A stretch of DNA of 42,117 nucleotides, taken from NCBI GenBank assembly GCA_022865275.1, contig JALIDQ010000003.1, positions 1 through 42,117 of the forward strand, written 5' to 3'. The position numbers and the translations under genes were made by a program. Below, in pieces: positions 30,062 through 38,322 of the stretch. The notes under the pieces were generated by a model. It made no database searches. It was not told the DNA's origin and saw only the letters and a program-made list of their open reading frames with translations. Position 1 is the stretch's first letter, and each line of letters opens with the position of its first letter. This DNA is from Candidatus Nanohalarchaeota archaeon QJJ-9. Lineage in GTDB: Archaea; Nanohalarchaeota; Nanosalinia; Nanosalinales; Nanoanaerosalinaceae.

Positions 30062-30070
30062 CTTAAATAT
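30062..30070 (+). promoter_or_regulatory. TATA promoter of the ABC transporter operon (leaderless)
   Basis: CTTAAATAT lies about 26 nt before the ATG at 30092, so transcription should begin at the start codon. It is separated from the divergent DUF2178 promoter by about 35 nt. Confidence 0.5.
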
Positions 30071-30091
30071 CGTATCATAAACTGAAACTAG

Positions 30092-30778
30092 ATGTCCCAG
30101 ATAAAGCTTGATAATGTTGAGAAACACTACCAGCTCGGAGAGAACGTTGTAAGAGCTCTGAGAGGTGCAGGCCTATCTATTCAAGAAGGAGAGTTCGTAG
30201 CGGTCATGGGGCCTTCAGGTTCCGGCAAGTCAACGTTACTGAACATGCTAGGCGCACTGGACAAGCCTACCTCTGGAAAAGTCACCATAGAGGAAGAAGA
30301 CATCTCTAAATTTTCCCGTTCAGGCCTTGCATCCTTTAGAAGCGAGAAAGTGGGTTTTGTATTCCAGATGTTTAATCTTATTTCAAGCATGACCGCGAAG
30401 GAGAACGTTGAGCTTCCTATGATATTTAGAGGAAAATCTAAGAAGGAGAGGGTAGAAAGGGCTGAAGAACTGCTTGAAAGGGTTGAACTAAGTGATAGGC
30501 TTGATTTCAGACCTCCGAAGCTTTCAGGAGGCCAGAGGCAAAGAGTTTCAATAGCTCGCGCGTTAGCAAACGATCCGGATATAATCCTTGCAGACGAGCC
30601 TACAGGAGATCTTGATACCGAGACAGGCGATAAGATAATGGACTACCTCACCGAGCTGAACGACGAAGGTAAGACTATAATACTCGTCACGCACGATCCG
30701 CACGACGCAGAGTACGCGGACCGCGTAATAGATATTAAGGATGGAGTTACTGAACGAAGAGAAGGTGATCAATCATGA
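30092..30778 (+). CDS. ABC transporter ATP-binding protein, MacB/LolD type
   Basis: A 228-aa protein with Walker [16 protein letters not shown] (about 40-54), the Q-loop [20 protein letters not shown], the signature [20 protein letters not shown] (about 145-164), Walker [13 protein letters not shown] and the switch His VTHDPHDA. The Q-loop region M-F-N-L-x-x-x-M/T-A-x-E-N-V-E-L-P is that of the MacB/LolD/FtsE group, matching the FtsX-like permease two genes later. The stop overlaps the next ATG by 4 nt (ATGA), so it is translationally coupled to the surface protein. Confidence 0.95.
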   Translation: MSQIKLDNVEKHYQLGENVVRALRGAGLSIQEGEFVAVMGPSGSGKSTLLNMLGALDKPTSGKVTIEEEDISKFSRSGLASFRSEKVGFVFQMFNLISSMTAKENVELPMIFRGKSKKERVERAEELLERVELSDRLDFRPPKLSGGQRQRVSIARALANDPDIILADEPTGDLDTETGDKIMDYLTELNDEGKTIILVTHDPHDAEYADRVIDIKDGVTERREGDQS

Positions 30779-31962
30779 AAAAGAAAGCAATCCTATTCGT
30801 ATCGTTTATAATGTTGGTAAGCCTTGTACAGGCTGCTGGCCCGACTGTAAACTTTGAGATAAAAAAGAGAAAAACAGAGCCTGCACCTTTACGGACTTCA
30901 GAGTATGCGGATGTATGGCTAAAAGTTGTTAATCAGGGAAGCATGGAGGCAGAGAACGCTAATGTAACCTTTATACCCTCCTATCCCTTTGAGACCGATC
31001 CAGGAGAAAAGACTTCCTGGGATTTGGGTACTATGTACCCTGGAGAGGAGTATAGGATACATATGCAGGTAAAAGTGGACGAGAACGCAGTGCACGGCAC
31101 CAATTACCTAAATTTTAAGTCCTATCTACCTAGTAGCGGCGTGGAGGTTGAGGAAAAGGTACCTGTGGAGATAAGGACTGATGATGCGGCCCTAGTAGTC
31201 TCTAATATAGACTTCCCAGAAAAGGTAGGTCCTGGGACCTCTAACTCTATGGGGCTTTCCATCAAAAACCTTGCAGACTCGCAGCTCAAAAATATAGACG
31301 TCTCTTTAGGACTGGCTTCAGAGGAGCTACCCTTTGCGACCCGTGGAACGAGCATGAACCGCATTGAGAAGATAGAGCCTGGAGAATCGGCTGAGACTTC
31401 CTTCGATATAAGTGCTGACCAGGACGCTGAGAACGGTCTTTATAAGATTCCTATAACCTTGGAATACGAAGATGAGGCAGGCAACCAGCACACCACCGAG
31501 CCTATAACAGGACTGGTTGTAGGAGGAAGTTCGGACCTTGAGGTAGGTGTAAACCAGAAAGATGACCTTTTCCCAGGTTCTAAAGGCTCCGTAACCCTGC
31601 GGATAACAAACCAGGGCGACGGAAGAGCAAGGTTTGTATCGCTTAAAGTTCCTGAGGGAGAAGGTTATGAGGTACTTTCTACCAGTGAAATCTACCTCGG
31701 AAACATGGACTCGGACGACTACCAGACAGCAGAGTTTGATCTATACGTCGAGAACGGCTCAGACATTTCCTTGCCTGCAGAGCTGCATTACAGAGATGAT
31801 ACAGGTGAAAAAATAGAGGATACCCGGCATGTAGATCTTCAGGTATATGGTCAGGATGAGATTTCCAAATACAACCTTCAGGAAGGTAGGAGCTTTCTTT
31901 TGATAGCAGGAATTATCGCTCTAGCCCTCATAGGAGGGATATTTTACTGGAAGAAGAGGTAG
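30775..31962 (+). CDS. Secreted, membrane-anchored surface protein with CARDB/COG1361-like beta domains
   Basis: A 395-aa protein. A signal peptide ([20 protein letters not shown]) is followed by three or so immunoglobulin-like repeats, each beginning with a D-V/A-x-L-x-V-x-N-x-G pattern: YADVWLKVVNQGSMEAENAN, GLSIKNLADSQLKNIDVSLG and SVTLRITNQGDGRARFVSLK. A C-terminal membrane helix (LLIAGIIALALIGGIFYW) with KKR anchors it, the domains facing outside. Archaeal COG1361 (S-layer-like) proteins are frequently encoded with this type of ABC pair. It takes the place of a MacA adaptor in this operon; whether it binds or guides a substrate is not shown. Confidence 0.82.
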   Translation: MKKKAILFVSFIMLVSLVQAAGPTVNFEIKKRKTEPAPLRTSEYADVWLKVVNQGSMEAENANVTFIPSYPFETDPGEKTSWDLGTMYPGEEYRIHMQVKVDENAVHGTNYLNFKSYLPSSGVEVEEKVPVEIRTDDAALVVSNIDFPEKVGPGTSNSMGLSIKNLADSQLKNIDVSLGLASEELPFATRGTSMNRIEKIEPGESAETSFDISADQDAENGLYKIPITLEYEDEAGNQHTTEPITGLVVGGSSDLEVGVNQKDDLFPGSKGSVTLRITNQGDGRARFVSLKVPEGEGYEVLSTSEIYLGNMDSDDYQTAEFDLYVENGSDISLPAELHYRDDTGEKIEDTRHVDLQVYGQDEISKYNLQEGRSFLLIAGIIALALIGGIFYWKKR

Positions 31963-31971
31963 AAATGTCTT

Positions 31972-33189
31972 ATGTTTTTAGATTTTTTACGCCTCGCGCT
32001 GAAGAACATAACTCACAGGAAGAGACGTTCATGGCTTACAATCATAGGAATACTCATTGGAATAGCTGCGGTAGTCTCCCTTGTATCCCTGGGTCAAGGA
32101 CTTAACCGTTCTATCTCTGAAGAGTTCGAAAGCCTGGGAGCTGATAAGTTATTTATTACCCCTGGAGGCGAACTAGTCTCTACCGGCTCACAGTTCGCTC
32201 AGTCCGCCAGTAAACTTGGTGGAGACGATCTTGACGTTATAAAGCGCTCAAGAGGTATCGAAAAAGCAGCAGGGATGTTTGCAAGAACTTCTCGCGTTGA
32301 GTATAAGGGAGAATCACATTTTTTAACTGTTATAGGCATACCTACAGGAGCAAGGGATGAGCTTATAAAGAACTCATGGTCGCTTGAGGTTGAAGACGGC
32401 CGATTTCTTCGTAGAACAGACCGATCCAATGTTTTGATAGGTAGCAACATAGCCAGCGGAATATTCGATAATGATATAGGTGTAAGAAGCAAAATAAACT
32501 TCGAAAAACGCGGATTCCGCGTGGTCGGAACCCTGAGATCGGTAGGAGACCCTGGGATAGACAACTCAATCTTCTTACCCCTAGAACACGCTGAGGATCT
32601 TTTCGGTGTCGAAGACAACTACCAATACATTACCGCGCAGGTAAGGCCGGGATTTACTCCTGAAGAAGCTAGAGATATTCTGGAAAGAGATCTAAGGCAG
32701 CACCGCGGATTAGATGAGGGAGAAGAAGACTTTACAGTCTCTACAGCCCAGGACGTTCTTGACTCGTTCAGGAATATTTTGAACATTGTTCAGTATTTCG
32801 TAGTCGGCCTTGCTTCTATATCGTTGTTGGTGGGGGGTGTAGGGATAATGAACACTATGTACACATCTGTAACAGAGAGAACTAGAGAAATTGGAGTTAT
32901 GAAGGCTGTAGGAGCAAGGGACAAGCATATACTGACCCTGTTCATCCTCGAATCCGGTATGATAGGGCTTGTCGGAGGAGCTATTGGAGCTGGGATAGGA
33001 GGCACGATAAGCTACGGGGCTGCTTACGCGATAAGGCAGTACACATCTATACCCTTCTCCGCCTATGTATCCCCGATGCTAGTCGCTGGTTCATTGGGCT
33101 TTGCTTTCCTTGTAGGAGTTCTCTCAGGAGTCTTCCCGGCAAGAAGTGCAGCAAAGCTTGACCCTGCGGATGCTCTAAGGTACGAATAA
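31972..33189 (+). CDS. ABC transporter permease, MacB/FtsX type
   Basis: A 405-aa protein. TM1 (about 20-42, SWLTIIGILIGIAAVVSLVS) is followed by a large extracytoplasmic MacB_PCD domain (about 50-270) with SLGADKLFITPGG and RFLRRTDRSNVLIGSNIASG. The FtsX domain has three helices, including GVGIMNTMYTSVTERTREIG and GVMKAVGARDKHIL, the coupling helix. The C-terminus ends GVFPARSAAKLDPADALRYE, the standard end of this family. With the ATPase it forms a mechanotransmitting exporter that needs no canonical translocation path through the membrane. It starts 9 nt after the surface protein stops. Confidence 0.93.
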   Translation: MFLDFLRLALKNITHRKRRSWLTIIGILIGIAAVVSLVSLGQGLNRSISEEFESLGADKLFITPGGELVSTGSQFAQSASKLGGDDLDVIKRSRGIEKAAGMFARTSRVEYKGESHFLTVIGIPTGARDELIKNSWSLEVEDGRFLRRTDRSNVLIGSNIASGIFDNDIGVRSKINFEKRGFRVVGTLRSVGDPGIDNSIFLPLEHAEDLFGVEDNYQYITAQVRPGFTPEEARDILERDLRQHRGLDEGEEDFTVSTAQDVLDSFRNILNIVQYFVVGLASISLLVGGVGIMNTMYTSVTERTREIGVMKAVGARDKHILTLFILESGMIGLVGGAIGAGIGGTISYGAAYAIRQYTSIPFSAYVSPMLVAGSLGFAFLVGVLSGVFPARSAAKLDPADALRYE

Positions 33190-33197
33190 TAGAAAAA

Positions 33198-33692
33198 CTA
33201 TCTGACGTGTTTAACGTCAGAACGGTTATAGTCGTGGATCTCTTCCTCATCGAACCAGATAGATATCTCTTCCTCAGCTTCCTCCGGATCTCCAGAAGCG
33301 TGGATTATATTCCTCACCGCTTTATCCTTACTATCTGCGTGTTCGTATGATACGTGGGCGAAATCTCCTCTGATAGTTCCAGGCGAAGCTTCTTTTGGTG
33401 AAGTCTCTCCTACAAGCTTTCTGACGTTTTCTACCGCATTTACTCCTTCCCATACCATCGCTACTACAGGACCTTCCTTCATAAAGTTTACAAGATTCTT
33501 GTAGAAATCCTTGCCCACATGCTCAGAATAATGGTCTTCCAGAAGATCGTCATCAGCCTGCACCATCTTTGTGGCGGCAAGCCTCATGCCAGACCGTTCA
33601 AGCCTGTGGATTATTTGGCCGGTTATTCCTCTCTGAACTGCATCAGGTTTAAGCGCTACGAACGTTCTCTCCAACTGTTGATTTCCTTCCAT
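33198..33692 (-). CDS. ndk: Nucleoside diphosphate kinase
   Basis: A 164-aa protein, slightly longer than usual (about 150). LERTFVALKPDAVQRGITGQ is the family opening, followed by HYSEHVGKDFYKNLVNFMKE, GPVVAMVWEGVNAVENVRKL, SPGTIRGDFAH and the active site NIIHASGDPEEAEEEISIWF (the His is phosphorylated during transfer between nucleotides). An extra acidic and polar C-terminus follows. Start 33692 (MEGNQQ) is preferred: AGGTG stands 7 nt before it, but only 1 nt before the alternative ATG at 33698. Confidence 0.96.
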   Translation of the reverse strand: MEGNQQLERTFVALKPDAVQRGITGQIIHRLERSGMRLAATKMVQADDDLLEDHYSEHVGKDFYKNLVNFMKEGPVVAMVWEGVNAVENVRKLVGETSPKEASPGTIRGDFAHVSYEHADSKDKAVRNIIHASGDPEEAEEEISIWFDEEEIHDYNRSDVKHVR

Positions 33693-33702
33693 CTCCATAC
33701 AC

Positions 33703-34122
33703 CTACTTTATCTTCTTCCAGTATCTTACAGGAGGCATCGTCTGGTTACAGCCTATCAAATCGACTTTAGCCTCTTCCTTACTCCACTGTTCGCATGTTT
33801 TGTTCATATAACTGGCCTCAGAAGCCCATTCCGTACCTTTGTAAGCCTGGCTATCGTTCGAATAGCAGTAGTTCTGCGCCAACAGACCGCACTCCGCTTC
33901 CACCCTGCGGTAATCCGTGGCGTTTCCAGGCTCGTAGCACTCGGTTTCAAACTTTTCAATACCTATACAAGCGTTTCCAACGTTGAAACCCTGGCAGGTA
34001 AGGCTAGTGTCACAGTAGCCGAAGTTAATAGCGTCTGACTCACTAGTAGTAACATTGTGGGCTGCTCCAACAACCAGAACGATTCCCAGAGTTATTAGCA
34101 AATATTTTAAGTCTTCGTCCAT
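33703..34122 (-). CDS. Cys-rich extracytoplasmic protein with N-terminal membrane anchor
   Basis: About 139 aa; unrecognised. After a short polar start (MDEDLKY) comes one hydrophobic helix (LLITLGIVLVVGAAHNV), with the remaining 110 residues outside. Nine Cys occur (CDTSLTCQG, NACIG, ECYEPG, ECGLL, YCYSND, TCEQW, IGCNQ), an even spread that suggests disulfides. Several Asn-x-Ser/Thr sequons (NVTT, NATD, NDS, NKT, NQT) fit archaeal N-glycosylation. Start ATG 34122; GTG 34125 is possible. The TATA-like TTTTTTAAC lies about 25 nt upstream. It resembles in plan the protein at 38323. Confidence 0.65.
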   Translation of the reverse strand: MDEDLKYLLITLGIVLVVGAAHNVTTSESDAINFGYCDTSLTCQGFNVGNACIGIEKFETECYEPGNATDYRRVEAECGLLAQNYCYSNDSQAYKGTEWASEASYMNKTCEQWSKEEAKVDLIGCNQTMPPVRYWKKIK

Positions 34123-34221
34123 CACCTATAACTGGAGGATAAAAGGTTAAAAAACCTTGCAGGTACTCCTCCCGTAAGCTTAACTTTAAGAAAACGAAGT
34201 TCTAGAACAGGAGGAACATGA

Positions 34222-36408
34222 ATGGCTAGAATAGGAACGGTAGAAGGCGCTGTAAACACAGAAAAATTCAAATTTGAAGCTCACAAAGAGATAGAGAAGT
34301 TTGACTTCGTTACAGTCAAAGCCAATACTGACGAGGCAGAATGGCTGTTAGCACAGGTAGACGAGGTTGAGAAAAAGCCTATAAAGGACTCTGAAAAAGT
34401 TGATAAAGCGTACAAGACCATAGCCTCCGCCAACATCATAGGATACCGGGTCAACGGTCTCCTCAAAAAACCCCGCTCCGTAATCGAGCCTGACTCGATA
34501 GTCTACAAGGCGGATCAGGAAACCATAAGCAAGACTCTGGGACTAGACGATCAGGGGCTTTATGTAGGTAATCTAGTAACCAATCCAGGAATAAACATCT
34601 GCTTGGATCCTGAAGAGCTTTATAAACATATAGCAGTCCTTGCAAAGACGGGCGCCGGAAAATCTTACGCTACCGGAGTCATGATAGAGGAGCTGCTCGA
34701 GAAGGATTACCCTGTAGTTGTTATAGATCCTCACGGAGAATATCACTCGTTAAAAGAGCCAAACTCTCTCGATAAGGAGGAAAAAGAATGTTATGGGATA
34801 CAGGAGAAAGGATATCCCACAAAAGAATACTCCCCCAACACCGATCTGAACGAAGAAGCGGAGGAGTTAAGCTTTTCTTCCAGGAACATGGACGCGAAGG
34901 AGCTGCAGCAGGTTATACCTACAAGCCTGACCAACTCCCAGCTAGGTGTTCTATACACCGCTCTAAAAGACCTTAGGGAACGGGAAGAGTATTCGTTGGA
35001 CGATGTGATAGATACCTGCATGGACCAGGACTCAAAGGCTAAATGGAACCTGATAAATCTTCTGGAGACGGTAAGGGATTCAGGAATTTTTTCCGAAAAG
35101 CCTACCCCTAAGGAAGAGCTTTTAGAGAAAGGAAGAGCTTCGATAGTCAATTTGAGAGGAGTCGACCCTGAGAAACAGGAAACCGTTGTATACCAGCTTA
35201 GCAAGGAGCTTTTCGAAGCAAGGAAGAAAGGAGAACTTGAGCCGTTTATCATGATTATAGAGGAAGCACATAATTTCGTACCAGAGAAAGGCATGGGTAA
35301 AGCAGTCTGCAGCGATATTCTTAGAAAAATAGCTTCAGAAGGGAGGAAGTTCGGCCTAGGAATAGGAGTAATAAGCCAGAGACCAGCAAACGTCGCGAAA
35401 AACATCCTTTCACAGTGTAACACCCAGCTTATCATGCGTGTAACCAACCCTAACGACCTTTCAGCTATATCAAGAAGCTTTGAAGGAGTCACAAGCGAGG
35501 TAGAGGACTCTATAACCAGCCTTCCGCCAGGAACTGGCCTAGTCCTCGGAAAAGAGTATCCTATCATGACGGATATAAGGACTAGAAAGAGCAAACACGG
35601 CGGAGAGACAAAAGAAGTCTCTGAGGAACAAGGACTGGAAAAGCGCGAGGATACCAAAAAAGTCGCGGAAAGCCTTACAGATAAAGCAGAAGAGGAGGAA
35701 GTGGATCTGAGTATGGAAGAAGTAGAGGAAGATGATGAAAGCCTGCCGGAGGAAGAGGAGTATACGGATAAGAAAGCTCCCGAGCCCGAAGTAGGGGATA
35801 TGGAGGTAGAAAAAGAGCGGGAAGAAACCGGTTCGATCGATATGCGGGACTATGAGGAGAAAGAAAGCAGCCAGGCTTCTTTGAGCTGCTTTAGGCCGGA
35901 AATGGAGTTTTCGGAGATAGATGAGAAGTTGGATAACCCTGTAAAAGCCTTCTACCCCATATACCTGGTAGAAACCGAGGTAGGAAGCCTTGCTATAGAC
36001 GGAACTGATGGAGAGGTAAAAAGCAGGGATTTAAGCCTTACAAAAGAGGCTGAAGAGGTTATAAGTAGCATTAAGGAAAAAAGAAGGACCTCTACCTCCG
36101 TAGCAGAAGAGCTGGGCTTTTCCAAGGAAAAGGTGGAGGATATCCTTGAAAGGCTTGTAGAGCTAGGGCTCGCGGATGAAAGAGATAAAAAGTTCGTCTA
36201 TACAGATATAGACCTTTTTGATAGACAAGTAATTGATACAGAGGTAGGTGAAGGAACTATAATAGATACAGAGATAAGCGAGGACAGGGCAGAAGAAGTG
36301 GCTGAAGAAATCCTTGACGAAGAAGCTAAAGAGGTTGATACAGTATACTACCCCTACTATACCTCAGGCAAGAGAGTATTCGACGCAGTCCTTGGTAAGG
36401 AGGTATGA
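34222..36408 (+). CDS. herA: HerA-like hexameric ATPase with a long C-terminal extension
   Basis: A 728-aa protein. The N-terminal HAS-barrel (about 1-110) has GTVEGAVNTEKFKFEAHKE and FDFVTVKAN. The FtsK/HerA ATPase core (about 115-460) includes HIAVLAKTGAGKSYATGVMI (P-loop about 139-149), VVVIDPHGEYHS (Walker B), FIMIIEEAHNFVPEKGMG, SEGRKFGLGIGVISQRPANV, QCNTQLIMRVTNPNDL and LPPGTGLVLG. HerA normally acts with the nuclease NurA in end resection; no NurA gene is seen here. Residues about 465-555 are a very acidic linker, then two beta-like YPxY elements (AFYPIYLVET about 575-584 and TVYYPYYTSGKRVFDAVLG near the end) flank a winged helix (about 603-650). ATG 34222 has AGGAGG upstream. Confidence 0.9.
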   Translation: MARIGTVEGAVNTEKFKFEAHKEIEKFDFVTVKANTDEAEWLLAQVDEVEKKPIKDSEKVDKAYKTIASANIIGYRVNGLLKKPRSVIEPDSIVYKADQETISKTLGLDDQGLYVGNLVTNPGINICLDPEELYKHIAVLAKTGAGKSYATGVMIEELLEKDYPVVVIDPHGEYHSLKEPNSLDKEEKECYGIQEKGYPTKEYSPNTDLNEEAEELSFSSRNMDAKELQQVIPTSLTNSQLGVLYTALKDLREREEYSLDDVIDTCMDQDSKAKWNLINLLETVRDSGIFSEKPTPKEELLEKGRASIVNLRGVDPEKQETVVYQLSKELFEARKKGELEPFIMIIEEAHNFVPEKGMGKAVCSDILRKIASEGRKFGLGIGVISQRPANVAKNILSQCNTQLIMRVTNPNDLSAISRSFEGVTSEVEDSITSLPPGTGLVLGKEYPIMTDIRTRKSKHGGETKEVSEEQGLEKREDTKKVAESLTDKAEEEEVDLSMEEVEEDDESLPEEEEYTDKKAPEPEVGDMEVEKEREETGSIDMRDYEEKESSQASLSCFRPEMEFSEIDEKLDNPVKAFYPIYLVETEVGSLAIDGTDGEVKSRDLSLTKEAEEVISSIKEKRRTSTSVAEELGFSKEKVEDILERLVELGLADERDKKFVYTDIDLFDRQVIDTEVGEGTIIDTEISEDRAEEVAEEILDEEAKEVDTVYYPYYTSGKRVFDAVLGKEV

Positions 36409-36410
36409 AA

Positions 36411-36420
36411 GATTTTTAAC
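36411..36420 (+). promoter_or_regulatory. TATA-like promoter of tRNA-Val
   Basis: ATTTTTAACT lies about 33 nt before the mature tRNA-Val 5' end, the same distance as for the other two tRNA genes of the window. Confidence 0.4.
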
Positions 36421-36448
36421 TCTGCAGGAGGTATCTACAGATATCCAG

Positions 36449-36522
36449 GGGTCGTTGGTCTAGTTGGTTAGGACGTCGCCTTGACGTGGCGAAGATCGGA
36501 GGTTCGAATCCTCCACGACCCA
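36449..36522 (+). tRNA. tRNA-Val (anticodon GAC)
   Basis: Cloverleaf: acceptor GGGTCGT/ACGACCC, D-stem GTCT/GGAC (one G-T pair), anticodon stem TCGCC/GGCGA with loop TTGACGT (GAC, Val), T-stem GGAGG/CCTCC with TTCGAAT. 36522 is the discriminator A. CCA is not encoded and no intron is seen. A run of hairpins starts immediately after it. Confidence 0.96.
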
Positions 36523-36617
36523 CTTAGAGGCGAGCCCTTCCCTCTAAGTCACTACGGTTCCACTCCAGCGAAGCTGGAGTCTAGTGAGGGGACCGCCTTG
36601 TGGTCTGGTTTCGGACC
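36523..36617 (+). ncRNA. Candidate structured RNA: three consecutive hairpins 3' of tRNA-Val
   Basis: Stem 1 is CTTAGAGG/CCTCTAAG (36523-36548). Stem 2 is ACTCCAGC-GAA-GCTGGAGT (36562-36580), enclosed by TCACTA/TAGTGA (36549-36587). Stem 3 is GGTCTG-GTTT-CGGACC (36602-36617, one G-T pair). The stem 1 base touches the tRNA discriminator base. No protein frame fits the structure, and a weak AT-rich stretch follows. It could be a terminator or processing structure, or an unknown RNA. No snoRNA, SRP or RNase P core motif was recognised. Confidence 0.4.
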
Positions 36618-36816
36618 TCGGAGAAAAATCTTTAATTTTTCCTATAACTCTAAACTTTTTCTTTACCGGAAGGACTTAACATATGAAAACCTATTTAAGA
36701 ATGGCGAACCAATTTCTAAACCCGGCCTGCAGAAAGTTATTTAATGAACGGGAAGAGAGCTTTTACACGGATTTCCCAAATTTTTTATTAAAAACTTACG
36801 AAACTTGGTGTTGGCG
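36618..36816 (+). other. AT-rich non-coding gap before the PTH2 gene, with a TATA box
   Basis: About 200 nt without a convincing gene. It contains TTTTTCTTTACC (weak T-run), a TATA-like CCTATTTAAG near 36690, and a stronger TTTTTATTAAAAA (36782-36794) placed about 27 nt before ATG 36817, predicting a leaderless PTH2 transcript. Confidence 0.4.
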
Positions 36817-37161
36817 ATGGAATACAAACAGGCAGTAGTATTGAGAACAGATATAGAAATGAGCAGAGGCAAGGATGTTGCACAAGCCTGCCACGCATCA
36901 TTAGGTGCGTATAGACGTGCTGAAGAGAGTATGGTAGAAGAATGGATAAGCCAGGGGCAGAAAAAAGTGGTGCTAGAAGTGGAAGGCCTAGAAAAACTTA
37001 TGGATCTCTATAAAAGAGCTCAGAGAGAAGGTTTCCCATCATTTATAGTAAAGGACGCAGGCGAGACCGAACTGGAGCCAGGAACCAAGACCTGTATAGG
37101 GATAGGTCCTGCACCAGATTCAAACTTAGATAAGATAACCGGAGAACTTTCACCAGTGTGA
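36817..37161 (+). CDS. pth2: Peptidyl-tRNA hydrolase, PTH2 family
   Basis: A 114-aa protein. It releases peptides from peptidyl-tRNA dropped by stalled ribosomes. YKQAVVLRTDIEMSRGKDVA, QACHASLGAYRRA, KVVLEVEGLEKLMDLYKRAQ, GFPSFIVKDAGETELEPGTK and TCIGIGPAPDSNLDKITGEL carry the PTH2 motifs in order, with full family length. The start is 36817 rather than the in-frame TTG/GTG codons before it, because the TATA box at 36782-36794 then gives a leaderless mRNA and MEYKQAVVLR is the usual beginning. The truD gene follows after 4 nt. Confidence 0.96.
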   Translation: MEYKQAVVLRTDIEMSRGKDVAQACHASLGAYRRAEESMVEEWISQGQKKVVLEVEGLEKLMDLYKRAQREGFPSFIVKDAGETELEPGTKTCIGIGPAPDSNLDKITGELSPV

Positions 37162-37165
37162 TACA

Positions 37166-38320
37166 ATGGAAGAAAAAATACCAGAATGGTCTTACTACTC
37201 CGACACACGAGGCCTAGGAGGTAAGATCAAAGAGCAGATAGAAGACTTCAAAGTAGAAGAGATAGCAGAACACGAAACAGATGGAGGCAACCACGTGATC
37301 TGCAGAATCAAGAAACACAACATGACTACAATGGAAACAATCAAAAAACTTTCAAACGTCCTCCATATATCAAGAGAAAGGTTTGGATACGCTGGAAATA
37401 AGGATAAACGGGCTGTAACGACTCAATATATATCAGTTGAGGGAATGGACGAAGAAGACCTTCAGCAAGTATTTATACCCAATCTCGAGCTGGAAGTGCT
37501 TGGAAAAGACGACCGCATAGGACTGGGTAACCTTGAAGGAAACCGTTTCGAAGTAGTTGTAAGAAATATAAACCTACCTGAAGAAGTTGTAGGAGACAGA
37601 ATAGATGGTATAACAGATGAACTAGACGGTTATATACCTAACTATTTCGGAAACCAGAGATTTGGGTCTGTAAGACCGATAACCCATCTTGTGGGGAAGC
37701 TAATTCTACAAGGAAAGTTCGAAGAGGCGGTATGGACCTATATAGCCAAGCCATACGACGAAGAGCATGACAAGGTAAGGAAGGTAAGAGAAGATTTATG
37801 GGAGACCCGCGACCCGGAGAGAGGAGCGGAAAAGTTCCCCAAGCGGTACAGGTATGAGAAGATGTTACTTTATCATCTCGTAAAGACTGGCGATGACTAC
37901 ACAGGAGCGATAAAGAGATTGCCCGAAGGACTACAGAATCTTTTCATACACGCTTTCCAGTCCTATATATTTAACAAAGCACTTAGTTCCTTGATAGAGG
38001 ACGGATACAATGATACAGATGGAGAACTTCCTTTGGTAGGCTATAAGACAGCTTTAAGAGATAGTAAAGGCGACCAGAAGATAAAACAGGTACTGGAAGA
38101 GGAAGAGATAGAGCTCGACGACTTTAAGCTCAGAGATATATCCCATCTATCCACAGAAGGGGAGTACAGAGAATGTTTTGTACCAATAAAATCGTTAAGC
38201 CTTGAAGAAGTGTTCGAAGACGACCTAAACATAAACAAAAACGCAGCAGACCTTGAGTTCAACCTCGGCAAGGGCTGTTACGCTACAGTATTCCTCAGAG
38301 AACTCATGAAAGGTGGCTAA
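37166..38320 (+). CDS. truD: tRNA pseudouridine(13) synthase TruD
   Basis: A 384-aa protein that makes pseudouridine 13 in tRNA. It begins GGKIKEQIEDFKVEEIAEHE, followed by HVICRIKKHNMTTMETIKKL and RFGYAGNKDKRAVTTQYISV (Asp80, in G-N-K-D-K, is the expected catalytic residue), RIGLGNLEGNRFEVVVRNI, PNYFGNQRFGSVRPITHLVG (the NxFGxQRFG motif) and the TruD insertion domain, ending LQNLFIHAFQSYIFNKAL. It sits 4 nt after pth2, and the next gene starts 2 nt later, so it is part of one short transcript. Confidence 0.96.
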   Translation: MEEKIPEWSYYSDTRGLGGKIKEQIEDFKVEEIAEHETDGGNHVICRIKKHNMTTMETIKKLSNVLHISRERFGYAGNKDKRAVTTQYISVEGMDEEDLQQVFIPNLELEVLGKDDRIGLGNLEGNRFEVVVRNINLPEEVVGDRIDGITDELDGYIPNYFGNQRFGSVRPITHLVGKLILQGKFEEAVWTYIAKPYDEEHDKVRKVREDLWETRDPERGAEKFPKRYRYEKMLLYHLVKTGDDYTGAIKRLPEGLQNLFIHAFQSYIFNKALSSLIEDGYNDTDGELPLVGYKTALRDSKGDQKIKQVLEEEEIELDDFKLRDISHLSTEGEYRECFVPIKSLSLEEVFEDDLNINKNAADLEFNLGKGCYATVFLRELMKGG

Positions 38321-38322
38321 TC

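Noticed and set aside
34143-34158. AAGGTT-AAAA-AACCTT inverted repeat before the Cys-rich gene
   Set aside because: Its arms are short and overlap the TATA-like sequence, so chance is a sufficient explanation.
34791-35657. Long 288-aa open frame antisense to the HerA-like gene
   Set aside because: Ser-rich translation typical of the reverse of acidic coding DNA, no recognisable motif, and the plus strand carries a complete HerA core.
36523-36617. Hairpins after tRNA-Val as RNase P RNA, SRP RNA or a box C/D RNA
   Set aside because: Too short, and the conserved core motifs of these RNAs were not found.
36481-36744. 87-aa open frame overlapping tRNA-Val
   Set aside because: It begins inside the tRNA gene and runs across the hairpin cluster; no ribosome site and no protein-like composition.
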